Shown here piece after piece: positions 36,786-48,112 of a stretch of DNA of 64,000 nt (the first letter of the stretch is position 1; each line of letters opens with the position of its first letter). The stretch covers positions 44,421,682 to 44,485,681 of the forward strand of contig OX344749.2 of NCBI GenBank assembly GCA_947034885.2. The letters are read 5' to 3'. This DNA comes from Thuidium tamariscinum. Its lineage: Eukaryota; Streptophyta; Bryopsida; Hypnales; Thuidiaceae. The notes under the pieces are model-generated. The model was not told the DNA's origin. It was given only the letters and a program-made list of their open reading frames with translations, and did not search any database. A program made the position numbers and the translations under genes.

Positions 36786-38330
36786 AACCATGTTGGCACT
36801 GTCTCCATAGTGCATGTATTGAATGTCTCTCTTCTTGAAAAGCCTTCTCGAGGTATCTACAGAATCACCAAGCTAGCGACGTGATTTGGCAGGAGACTAT
36901 GGTTCTTGGGGTCCAGCTTGGTTCCAGAGAGGGGGCGTTGGATTATTTTGGAACCAACACTTGGTTTGAGCGACAAGCAAGCGGTAGTTTTGTTCCTTGA
37001 GTAGGTGACTTCTGCTCAAAAGTCTCAAGTGTGATTGGTTTGGGTTTTATTCATGGGACTCATCCATTTCGTGTGAACTGCAACATTAGCGTGTGTGACC
37101 TCCATTGCTGGGCTCAATGTTTCACAGTTACTTCCATTTGCCATTAGTTTTCTCCGTAGGGGATCCCATGCGACTTCTGACCGTCATATTTAGGCCAAGG
37201 GTTAGCAGATTGAGTTTGTCAGAAATTTGCTCGCAACTCAGAGTGTGTTAGCATTGATGGACACGAGTATGGATCACGTGTATCAGGACAGTGGTGCAAA
37301 TAGCTTACTTGTGTTGAGTAATGGCGGCACCGCCAGTGATGTGACTTCCGACAATAGATTTGATTCACCGTGCCCTCTTTTTCCTCAGCGCACCTTGGAC
37401 TGCGCCTTTTTGGAAACTATCATGTTTTACTTCGCTGATTCTTGAGGCGGAAGAAGGCCTCATTTGATACGTCGATTGTACATCATCGTTTTTCCTGGCA
37501 AGCTGTCACTACATTCTAGGCTTCCTTTTGTCTTGCGATGGGAGATGGAAGAATTTTTACATGCACCAATGCTTTTGGATTCTTGTATGTTGGAAGTTGA
37601 TCTCACGTGGCTTCGGTGTCCGAACTGGAAGTCGAGAGCTTGCCGACCATCGCCGACCTTGAAACTCTTCAGATCTTCGCAGTTGTCTCTATTGCGAAGG
37701 TCTTCTCCATTGACTCCGAGTAGTTCGGGTCTGTTTCCCATCCTCATTTAGCATTGGCAGCAAGCTCATCACCGATTTAGCTCTTATGCTATAATCTGGA
37801 ATTCTGAAGTACATTGTGCCTGAAGCTGCTAGAAATGGCAGGTTGCATGATAATGATCACACGAAGTTCCGTTGTCAGTTGAAAGGAGCAACTGCCGTGA
37901 TAGTCTTAGACCTTGTGCCATTCTAAATTGAATTTCCGCCACCGTTGGGGTCTGATTTTGGACCTGAGGACTGAGATTGTGCATAGTAGATGGAGGCTCG
38001 ATTGATCACGGGGTTCACAACCTTCTCGTAGGTTGTGTCCACATGATTTTTGAAGTCGCACCCCTTCCTTGGCAGCTCATTCTCGGGTCCAATGCACACC
38101 AGCACGGACTTCAAACTTGTGGAGTTTAGGAAGAATTCGGGTTTGTGGCTTAGGCTACCACGAGGGAATAGACTCCGATTCGAAGGTTTTTTCTGCGATT
38201 TGGAGTAAATGCAGGGCGTCTTGGTTTCATGGCTATGGTGTGGCAGACGACATAACTTACTTGTGTGCAGACATGGACTTCTCGTCCACACGAGTGCCAT
38301 GTTGCTTGTTTGTGTGAACATTAAGAGCTC
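36786..38330 (+). other. 3' UTR and unrecognised 3' module, copy B
   Basis: Counterpart of 17759-19444. It starts 'aaccatgttggcactgtctc', as in all three copies. The plus frame 37227-37445 ('VLALMDTSMDHVYQD') is open here but broken in A. The minus frame 38393-37923 ('VLVCIGPENELPRKGCDF' to 'NGGGNSI') stays open and shares its stop with copy A. Family unknown. It carries the unoccupied LINE site at about 38300-38315. Confidence 0.35.
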
Positions 38331-41300
38331 CCAGAGGTCGTGTATTTGCAAGCGAGCTGGTCCTTCTGACCGATGATAAGCTGAGTGCTCCATCTGGGTT
38401 GCTCACTACAAAACGCGGGTTGATCCCACCCGGGTTCACTTTGATGTTGCTACCATTGATCTCAAAATGGGTTCACGGTTTGTAGCCAAATGTTCATTTG
38501 AGAAGATTTGTTTTGAATTTATAGGGGCATGAAAAATTAAGCAGCAACTGAGCGAAATTTAGCCAGTTTTGGGATCAGTAGCAACTTGCTAGTAATCACG
38601 AGCGCATCAAATACTAAGTTTATGCCCCTGTAGTGCTCGACTCTATTTCCACAGCCAACATGCAAACATTGATTAGTGAGTAGCACCTGCAATGCTCAAA
38701 TCCTTTCTTGATTTTCTGGCATCTTCATGCTTCTATCTTTGTACGAATTCAGTAATTTCTTCTGTTTCACGAATTGGTTGTAGAAAGAGTTTTTGTTGTT
38801 TATTATTTGAGATTCAAACATTCGGTTGGAGAAAACATCACCCTCCATCTCTTTGTTCATCATCGCAAATATGAATTGCAAGGCTCTTTGTATTGCCTTG
38901 ATGTTGGCATTTTGGGTGTTGAATTTAATGTCCAACTTCCAAATTTATTTGGCAGTGGGAGAACACAAATGTATGGTTTCAAAATTTGTCATGTTGTAAA
39001 CCACTTCCACATGTCATGTTGTGAATATAAGTAGAGAGGAGCTTATTTGTCTATTGAATTGGTCACTAGATAAGGTTTACACTAAGAGTTTATATTAGAT
39101 CCAAAAGGGGAGGTTTAGATTGGCTAGAATCTAGAAGTCCTTGGAGAGTGAGTTTGCATCATGAAAGGTCATGGATCTCTGAGAAGGTCCAATGATGTGA
39201 AGTACATCTTTTTTCAATGTAGTAGAGATGTTCTTCAATTCTGAGCCCCGAAAAATTGTGCAAATTCCAAGGGTCAATAAAAAATAATTAAATGTTTTAG
39301 GCATTAGATGTTTTTTTGCAATTTAGAGGATTGTGAGTTATCAACTATGGGAACGCTATAGGAACGCTGTGGGAACTGTCTCGAAAGCAATCTGATGTGG
39401 TTGGAAGATTGCCACATCATATAAAGATATTTAAAATATTAAAATATCATTTTTTTTCAAAATCAAATCATTTTTTTGAAAAAACTTTTAATTATTTTCA
39501 TTCTCATTTTTTTATATCTAACAGCTCCTAGCATTCGGAACAAGCCTGACACAGTCTTCTAAACCCCCGAAAAAAACATGTCATGTGATTTTGTTCCCTC
39601 TTCATGGTTTATACCAATTCAAAGATTATGATATCTAAAGGAAGAGACTTCTCAATGGAAAACAAGGGGACTTGGATAAGGAGAATTTTCTATTTTCTCA
39701 CTTCTTTGCTTCTTCTGTAGAGTAGGTGTTATTGTTCTTGGTTTTGTTCTTACTTAGGCTTTCTCATCATTGATTGTGATGTGATGATGAAATTGATGTG
39801 AATACAAAAACGTCAATTTAAATTCCAAATGACTTGTAACTATAGGATATAGTAATAGAAATGCAATTTTTCTAAGCATGTTAATTCATGAGCACATGAT
39901 GGTACTTGAATATGATTAATTTCTTGCATGAATTAGTCTAGATGAGGAGGAAGACTTTTTTAATGACCAATACATTTCAAATTCATAACTTTGTATCTAA
40001 TTCCATGAAACTCTAAAAAATATGAAACAACTTGGATTAGATCCCAATTCTAATTTTTTCATTAGCTCTCATACATCACTTTCATTGACATCCTATCTTA
40101 AGTGTTCTAAAATAAAAATAAAATACTCAAGGTCCAAAATTGATGACAAGCTCAATTAAATTGTTCTAGGTCTTCCCTAGATTTAGTTACTACACACATT
40201 ATACATCCCTTGCATGCAAAGAATAAAGGCATAAATTCAAAAGCACATGTTATGGGTGCTTGCTGTCAAGATGCATTATAGATGGATATTTTTTAATCCA
40301 TATCTTTGTTTAAATCTTTAATTTCTTCTTTTTTATCTGTATATTTTTTCTTCAAGAATCTCAAATAGTACGTACTTTAAGCCACAACATTTTTTGTAAT
40401 ATTTGACTACATGGTAAAAAGTTATTGAATGACATTTTTTTCCAACTTTAGTAGCTCAAAAAGTACATTTTTCAGAAACCAAAAATTTGAATTTTTTTCT
40501 CAACTTTTAGAATGCTTTGTGTAATTCCATTTTGATTAATGAGGTGAAAGTTATGAGGATTCTTTTGGTTCACTCGTAGGCAACTATAGAATCTCTACTT
40601 TAAATAAACTTTGAAGCCCTTTATTAAATTAAATTTTTAATGTTCTTTTGGAAGAAATAGAGTCATAAAATTTAGATTGTTTATTACAACATGACAACCA
40701 TTGGAATTGGCATCTTTCAATTTGATAAATAAATTCTTAATAATTTAGTATTATGAATTGTTTTCTATTTTTTTCTACTTACTATTTATTTTCAAACAAG
40801 AATATGAAAGGGCTTTTTCAAAAATATTGTATATATATTCCCAATTTATTTCTTTAATGTACCATGGAGAATTGCACATTGTAGGATCTATACATTTTTG
40901 GGAAAATTTTGGAAGGTGAAACAATTGGAAGTACGTCTTTTCTAAAATTCAAGCATCTTGATCTTGCAATTGGTAAAATTTTCTATTTTTAGAGTTTTAG
41001 GAGGGTGTACTTTAACAAATTAAATAAGAGATTTGATGGCTAGATTTGTTAACACCTTAAATTTGTTAACTATGTTTTCTCAAAAAACCCTCCAGAATTG
41101 CCATTTCTAACACAAGTACCAAATATTTGGAAAATACTATTTTTAGACACATGGAACCAAAGGACCTTATAGTACGCTAAGTTGAAAAGATGAAGAAAAA
41201 ATTTAGAAATTTCTACTATGTGGATTACAAGATATGAACATTTGAATTGACCAAAATCCTTTTTTGGCTATGCAAAAAAACGGGCAACTGCACTTTACAA

Positions 41301-41884
41301 GCTCACATTTGCATGAGAGAAAGTCCAAAATGGTAGTGCTTCTTTGGATTCATTTTTCAAAGCAAGTTGGCTACATGCTTGAAAATTTTCAAATCATTTG
41401 GAATTGTATAACATATAGGAAAAAAATAGCAAATAAAAAGAAGTAGAGAATGATTCAAAATACTAAATTGTTAAGAATTTATTTGTGAAATTGAAACTTG
41501 ACAATCCCAATGACTCAATTGTTGTAATAAGAAATCTACACCCAATGTTTTTATTGTTTTCCCTAAATACTGAAAGTTGAATAAGATAAAGGACTTCAAT
41601 GTTTATTATAGAGTAGAGAATTCATAACTACCCGCATACTAAAACTCTTCATAACTTTTGACTCATTAATCCAAATGGAATGATTCAAAGCTTTCCACAT
41701 ATATATAAATTTATAAAACCAATTTCAAAATTTTGTTTCCAACAAAAGTCATTTTCCTTGTGATAACTTTCTAACCATGTAGTCAAAAGTCACAAAGAGT
41801 TTTGGGCTTTAAAGATATTCCTTGTTGACCTCTCTATTAAATTTTGGTTCCAAACATGGAAATGGCTAGTCACACATACCTACC
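38331..41884 (+). repeat. 3' flank repeat T, copy B
   Basis: Collinear with 20342-23800 with small indels. The match stops at 41884 within 'cacacatacctacccaa', where the sequence jumps to a copy of the 3' module. It is non-coding and contains S2 at 39348-39545. Confidence 0.8.
39348..39545. mobile_element. Small MITE-like element S2
   Basis: Counterpart of S1 at the same position in the duplicated flank. It has 'ctataggaacg' and 'ctgtgggaactg' at the left and 'cagctcctagcattcgg' at the right. It has an extra repeat of the left-end motif compared with S1. Confidence 0.4.
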
Positions 41885-43140
41885 CAAGCATCTGGGTTGC
41901 AAAGTGGAGAGCTTGCCGACCTTTGCCAACCGCAATACTCTTCTCATCTTCGCAGTCGTCTTTATTGTCTTTCTTCTCCGCTTGACTCCAAGTAGTCCTG
42001 GTCTCTTTCCTATCTTCACTTGGCATCAATAGCAAGCTCATCACCGGCATTGCTTCTTATGCTCTAATCTGGAGCTGTGAAGTACATTGTGCATGAAGCG
42101 GCTAGGAATGGCAAGTTGCATGATGATGATCACACGAAGTTCCTTTGTCAGTTGAAGGGGGTAGCAACCGTGCCAGAGAGACATACATGTGCCATGCTAA
42201 ATCAAATTACCAGCACCTTCGGGTGCTAATTTTAGACTTGAGGATTGAGATTGTACCTAGTGGGTGCCGAATTGAGATTGGAGATATAGCAAAGGGTTGG
42301 CAACCTTCTTGGAGGTTGTGTCCCGATGATTTTTGAAGTTCTTCGGAAGCTCATTCTCTTCTTTGCCACGAGTCAGTTACACAGTAAGACGGAGTTGAAA
42401 CTGGTTGAGTGTTGGAAAGAAATTAGGTTTATGTCTTCGCCTTTCCGGAAGCTTTACTGAGGGCCAGACTCTGATTTCAAGGTTTTCTTCTCAAACACGA
42501 TTTGGAGTGCAAGCAAATGCATTGCGTGTTTCTACTGTTGAAGGTGCAAACACTGCCCTATGTATATGAGGTACGTTTTGTGGTTGTTCCTGACAAATTT
42601 TGCTCCGCACATTTGGTCCACGGTTGTGCAGCAGTACATGATGGTCAATTGTAGCGATCACTGTGAGAAAACTGGTGAGGAAGGTCGTAGGTCTCGATAA
42701 CCAGAAAGCGGGCCAGTGGAACCATGCCTTCTACGTAGTAGCTGTCTCGGTGGAGTTCGAGCTTTTGCACTCTCTGCGCATCTTTTTAGCCCTAGGAGTG
42801 GCTGTGCAGTTCTGGCACTTGCTTTGTGCTCTTTGAATTCAGTAAGATGTGGATTCTCAATGCATCCCATTGCCATGAGGCCCTTTTTTCTTAATTTTCT
42901 GTCATTGCTTGAATGGTTGATGGTAGTTGCTTGGACAGGGTTGGACGCATGGTTCGGCAATGAATCCTCTCGTTATTGCATACACATCGAGACGCTTTGG
43001 TTTCATGGTTAGGATGTGCAGACATGGGTTTCTAGTCCGCACGAGTGCCATGTTGCTTGTTTGTGTGTGTTACAACTCCTAGATTTCCTGTATTTGCAAG
43101 CTAGGTGGTGCTTCTGACCGATGGTACGGTGAGTGTTGTC
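41885..43140 (+). pseudogene. Orphan fourth copy of the 3' module
   Basis: Diverged copy of 18730-19445 and 37620-38390 with no TNL body upstream. Matching phrases include 'gagagcttgccgacc' at 41909, 'aagctcatcaccg' at 42031, 'catgatgatgatcacacgaa' at 42119 and 'gcttctgaccgatg' at 43110. About 480 bp (42530-43005) has no counterpart in A or B. It holds a hydrophobic open stretch 'HAFYVVAVSVEFELLHSL' near 42715. No function can be assigned. It implies a fourth ancestral unit whose receptor gene was lost or moved. Confidence 0.55.
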
Positions 43141-43858
43141 ATAGTTACCCCAAATTCCAACAGTCTCTCTGGGAATATCAACCAATTGCAGAGAGCCCGA
43201 GTTTGTTGAGAAGCAAGCAGTCAGTACAGGTTAAAAATTTACGAGTAAGAATATTAGCGCTTCTGGGCATATACTTGGAGATAACTGAGTGGCTGGGGAC
43301 ATAAAGCCAGGAAGTGAAGATTTTTGAAGAGGGGAGAATCGACAGACACAAGTGACACAGGTTCAAAGGATGTATGCTGATGATTGAATATACGGGGAAT
43401 GCTTCTTGGAATCACACGTGTTAATTCTAGGTAATGGATTGAATGAGTCTTTGAGGATGAGCCCGAGAAGGAGATGTCAAGTTTCTGCCTTTTTCATGTG
43501 GTTTCTTTTTCGAGACGGGAATTGGTCACACTAAAATTTAACAATCATGGGTCTGCTGAAGTTCGTGCCATGGATGTCAAAGCGAAAAGCACGCCAGGTG
43601 TTTACCCACATGGTTATAGCTTTAGAGTGCTCGTTTGTAGAACCCTGATGCATGTGAGTTACAATCGCGGATAGCCAAGGGAAACTGTTCCCACATGAAC
43701 ATGCTGAGAGTTGATTATTCGGAAGTCTTTGGTAACTTACAATTGTGCAAGTTATCAATCAACATTGGATTATAGTATACTAAGAATTAGTGAGAGTCGA
43801 GGAGTCAAGGAACTCCTTGTACGGTTGTTAGCTTTCTTAAAACGTAATCAATACATAT
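43141..43858. other. Unassigned stretch
   Basis: About 700 bp of intermediate GC. Short frames on both strands (minus 43366-43178; plus 43474-43674) have no recognisable product, and I see no repeat partner. Confidence 0.3.
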
Positions 43859-45344
43859 GGGTGAATGCAAGAAACACCTATACTATTTGTTGCATTTTAC
43901 TACAGTTTTCATGACTTTTTTAGAGTACTTTAAAAGTAAAAAAATAATTTTAAATTAAAAAAATATGTAAATAATGTATACACCTCTAAGATGAAGGTTT
44001 TCACCAAAAAAAATTGATAGAAAAATTCTCTAAGTAGGAAAACTTAAAGAGCGCCAAACCTCAAGAAAATACATACTTTTATGTTTTAATTTGGGAAAAA
44101 TAGTAAAAATAAGTAAATACAAAAAATAAAAAGTGGCCATTTGCAAAAACTCTATGAAGATGGTCATTCACCAAAAAAACCACCAAAATAATATTTTATA
44201 TGTTTCAAAATTCAAGCAGAAAGAATCTCACTTTGTAGATTTTCACACCACATAAAAATAACTTTTTTCAAAATCCCTCATGTGGAGAGATGTAAATCTA
44301 CTAGAAGATCATCTCATCCAAATTTCATCTCAAAATCATCAAAAAAAAGGTACTCCTTAGGGTCATTGCAAGAAACACTTGTACTATTTTGTGTCACACG
44401 TTACATGTTGATCAGTTTTTTGGCCATAAATTTTGTGTTTTAGCTCCAAATGACTCAAGATTTATAGCTAAGGTACTCATAACTATTATACACCTTCCTT
44501 GATTTTTTTCATAATTTTCAAAAATATTTTACTATCCAAAAATAGACCCCAATTGGATGTCACACCCCATGTCACACTTGGCAGTTTAGGGGTTTTTAGT
44601 ACCTGAGCTATACCTTTTTTTAATGATTTTGAGATGAAATTTAGATTAGATGGTCTTCTAGTAGATTTGTAGCTCTCCAGGGAAGGATTTTAAAAAAAAG
44701 TTAATTTTGTGAGGTGTGGAGGTCTACAAAGTGAGCTCCCTTCTGCTTGTATTTTGAAACATATAAAATATTATTTTGGTGGTTCTTTTTGTGAATGACC
44801 ATCTCCATAAAGTTGTTGCAAATGGTCACTTTTTATTTTTTGAAAATAATTATTTTTACTATTTTTCCCTAATTTTTGAATCAAAGTACCTATTTTCTTG
44901 AGATTTGCCACTTTTCAAGTTCTCCTACTTAGAGAATTTTTCTATCAATTTCCTTCGGTGAAAACCTTCATTTTAGAGGTATATACATTATTCCTATTTT
45001 TAAAATTTAAAAAAAATTAGTTTTCTAATTTTATAGTACTCCTGAAAAATTCATGACTATTGTTGGAAAACGCAACAAATAGGACAGGTGTTTCTTGCAA
45101 TGACCCCTTAGTATTAAAAACCTCCAAATTGTCATTTATGACATTTAATCACTAGTACTATTTTAGTATTAAACTGTTTTTTAAAATTATGAAAAAATCA
45201 TGTAAGGTGTATAATAGTCTTGAGTACCTTTTCTAGAAATCTTTAGTGATTTTGAGCAAAAATGCAAAAATTATGACCAAAAAACAGATTAGCACTTAGG
45301 TTGTGACGGAAAATAGTACATTCAAGTGTTTCTTGCATCCACCC
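43859..45344 (-). mobile_element. MITE family E, outer copy split by a sister element
   Basis: The termini are 'GGGTGAATGCAAGAAACAC' at 43859 and 'GTGTTTCTTGCATCCACCC' ending at 45344. The element consists of 43859-44355 plus 45111-45344. Joined, the two parts equal the reverse complement of the inner element at 44360-45106. The flanks ATAT (43855-43858) and ATGT (45345-45348) could be a degraded 4-bp target duplication. It is non-coding. Confidence 0.75.
44360..45106 (+). mobile_element. MITE family E, inner copy
   Basis: 747 bp with terminal inverted repeats 'GGGTCATTGCAAGAAACAC' and 'GTGTTTCTTGCAATGACCC'. It is flanked by CTTA at 44356-44359 and 45107-45110. It sits inside a second member of its own family in opposite orientation, giving a P-Q-P'-Q' palindromic arrangement. 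The interior has phrases shared by all members ('ttttttggccataa', 'ccaaaaatagaccccaattg', 'cttagagaatttttc'). No transposase is seen. Confidence 0.8.
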
Positions 45345-45654
45345 ATGTATTCAAGTAGAAGAATCGAGTTTCAACATCTACTCCAAAATTGCTAGGATGC
45401 TGAGTCTACCTAAATATACAGAGTCCTTTTCTTTGTTTTGTGATCACTTTGTTTTGTTTAGAGCTCTAAATAAGATGAAACCGTTAAGCACCATTACAAA
45501 GCTCGAACTGACGTCACGTTTTGGGGAAAATGATTGTGCATTTTGTCAAAAATAGTGCAAAGACACAACTTAGATAGTAAAGTGCAGAGATGTGTACTGA
45601 GGTTCGGTAGTGGGAAAGTATGCGATTACCAAATAGGATGTCTTGGACAACAAT

Positions 45655-46055
45655 ATGGAACCTAATTTTCGATGGTTCTCGAACACCCTCTTCTGGAGCT
45701 GGTGCTAATACGAAATGAGTGGTAATACGAAACCTGTCTACGGAGCGAGTCTTTTGTCGAAAGAATTTAGGAAAGGGGAATACCAAGTGCAGCCCAGCTG
45801 AGTATGCAGCGCTAGTTTCAAGAGTAGAAGTTGCTTTCCATTTGGGAATCAGAACCGTCAAGTTTCAAGGGATCCCAAACTGGTGTGCTCTCAAGTAGAA
45901 AAGCAGTGGCAAGTAAGATCAGCAAATTTGCAATCTATTCATAATCGGGTGCTGCTGCTTGAAAGTAGGTTGGAATGTTTTTCACTTAATCACATCCTCT
46001 CGTAGTATTAAGAACAAAATAGCAGACACCTTGAATGGCTAAAAATGCTTGTGCT
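45655..46055 (+). pseudogene. RNase H (RVT_3-like) relic of a Ty3-type element
   Basis: A degraded plus-strand reading: 'IFDGSRTPSSGAGA' at about 45660-45707, with the usual first catalytic Asp of an RNase H fold. Then comes 'PAEYAALVSRVEVAFHLGI' at about 45790-45860, with the 'AEY.AL' helix that carries the catalytic Glu. After frameshifts it ends near 'NKIADTL' at about 46010-46030. Several in-frame stops show it is dead. The 115-codon minus-strand frame over the same bases is a shadow. Confidence 0.6.
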
Positions 46056-46081
46056 TAAGTAGATTATGGCATTGAAGATCC

Positions 46082-46500
46082 ATGCATCAGCATATCGGAG
46101 AGGGATATTTTAATTCGAAAAGCAAGTCAACAAAGTCCAATATTATCTATTGCGGTAGCATCAATGATGTAACTAAAACTATAACGAAACGCAAGAGCAA
46201 CATGGTAGTCATGCCATTTTTTCACGGAGAGGATAACTTAGCAGATCCAGAAGCATCTTTGAGAGAATTCAAGGGGGCTTGTATGGCTAATGGCGTCAGA
46301 GATGAATCCTCATGGTTGCAACGTTTTCCAGGTTTCTTGGAAGAAGCTGCTGTACGTCGGGTGGTATGAGCAACAATCGGCTGAGCTTAAGGCTATCTGG
46401 TAAGTGTTAAAAGAGGCCTTCATATTAGAGTTTTCAATCCAAGGAAAGTAACTTGAGCCTCTTAGGGTCGTTGAATACAATGAGGTAGTTACAGTATGCA
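46082..46500 (+). pseudogene. Retrotransposon gag relic (copy 2)
   Basis: An open frame 46082-46369 contains 'PFFHGEDNLADPEASLREF' followed by 'ACMANGVRDESSWLQRFP' and 'LEEAAVRRV', the N-terminal half of a retrotrans_gag domain. It continues past the stop as 'YEQQSAELKAIW' and 'EAFILEFSIQ' in shifted frames. It is truncated, with no zinc knuckle seen. It lies downstream of an RNase H relic rather than upstream, as does its paralogue at 25205. Confidence 0.65.
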
Positions 46501-46804
46501 TGCATATAGTGAACGAGTATGTAAGCTTCAATCCAGCATAGACAGGCCGGAGTGTCTCCTATGGTGGTGGAATTCATGCTGCAAATGGTCTTGAAACGTA
46601 TTGTAGTTTAAGAATGAAGCAAGCAACAATTGCACAAAAGCTATTAATACCCAAACTCAAATCCTGCCCACTTCAAACATACTCTACAGTACATCCATTC
46701 TGGATGTTTTGAATGTCCTATTGATACTAATTCTTCCACTGCATTCAATGGGCAGAATGGTGATTCTTAGCTGTGTAGAAGAAAAATGAAAATGAGCTTC
46801 ATGT

Positions 46805-46905
46805 GGTGAAAAATCCGTCTGCAATCTGATTCACTGTGTTAGTGTACAAGGTTCACATCAATTTGCTTCTTCTCATAATACTCCCGTGCAAAGATAGGCT
46901 TCTTT
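46805..46905 (-). pseudogene. Possible Ty1/copia RNase H C-terminal fragment
   Basis: The minus strand reads 'FAREYYEKKQIDVNLVH' and, one frame over, 'NQIADGF'. This resembles the 'vREKv..g.i.l.yv.t..QiADiFTK' end of copia polyproteins. It is short and frameshifted, and no LTR or integrase was found. Confidence 0.4.
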
Positions 46906-46989
46906 TAATTGTGATATTCTGGAACTTCAACCAATTGAATAGTTGTCTAATTGTCACATGCTGTAGATATTAGTCGTTGAAAATAAATC

Positions 46990-47469
46990 TCAAATAAAAC
47001 CAGAAATTTTAAAATTGAGTCTCTTAAAGGAAACACTTTTGCCTACATGGAAAAATTAGAGGCATTTTATTTTGGACTAGTGATGAGAAAGTTATGGACA
47101 ATGAGCATTATCTTGTTTTTTGAGCATTCTAAGCATCTTTTTAAAAATAAAACTTAGAAGATTCAATTTTGGACTCAATGTTCACAATTGCCCCCCCTCC
47201 AAAAAAAAATACCACACAATTGACTTTGCATACTAGCACAATCTCACTATTGGCATCAATGTATTTGAATTCCACCTTAGAACTATTAACATTTTAGTTC
47301 TTTCTTCTATTTTGTGCCTACCTCTACTTAACAAATGTTTAACCCCCAAGCACTCAAATGACTATTTTCTATTTGTTGCCTAATTTGGATAGCATTTTTG
47401 GCTTCCAATTTCTTTTTTAAATTGTTTCCTTCTTTCCTAAAACTAAAATGAGTTGTCTTATAGTTTTTT
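46990..47469. other. AT-rich spacer, no gene seen
   Basis: No gene or clear repeat. The phrase 'taacccccaagcactc' at 47339 faintly resembles a family F end. Confidence 0.4.
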
Positions 47470-48112
47470 ATTGCATGAAACACTTGTTTATTTTCTATTA
47501 CATGCCTCTAGTTGATTAGTTTTTTGGCCATAACTTTTGCATTTTGTCTTCAAATGACTCAAAATTTGAAAACAAGGTACTTGTGACTAACAAACATGTC
47601 ACCTAATACTTGGGAGTTTAAAAAAATATTTTACATTCCAAAAATAGACCCCAATTACATGTCACACTTGCCAATTTGGAGATTTTTAGTACTATTAAGT
47701 ACCCAAATTAATGATTTAAAGCTCAAATTTAGATAAAATAGTCTTTTAATAGACTAGTAGACATCCTATGAAGTATTTCTAGAAATAAGTAATTATATGT
47801 CTTATAGAAGTCTACAAAATGGGCCTCTTCCTACTTACATTTTGAAACATGTAAGAAATAATTTTAGTGGGTTTTTTGGTAGATGACCATCTCAATAAAG
47901 TTCTTGTAAATGGAATATTTTAATATTTTAATATTTTTCCTATTTTTAATTCATTAAAACATCAAAGTATATAATTTCTTGAGATTTTTCATTTTTCTAG
48001 TTTTTAAACTTAGAGAATTTTTCCATCATTTTCCTTTAGTGGTTACTTTCATCTTATAGGTGTATACATTGGCCATATTTCTAAAAAAGAATTCACAAGT
48101 GTTTCCTGCAAT
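47470..48112 (+). mobile_element. MITE family E, degenerate copy E3
   Basis: Starts 'TTGCATGAAACACTTG' and ends 'CAAGTGTTTCCTGCAA'. The interior is collinear with the inner E element ('ttttttggccataactttt', 'ccaaaaatagaccccaatt', 'ggtgtatacattg'). It is non-coding and older-looking than the pair at 43859. Confidence 0.7.

Noticed and set aside
45514..45861. 115-codon minus-strand frame
   Set aside because: The plus strand over the same bases reads as an RNase H relic, which explains the composition better.
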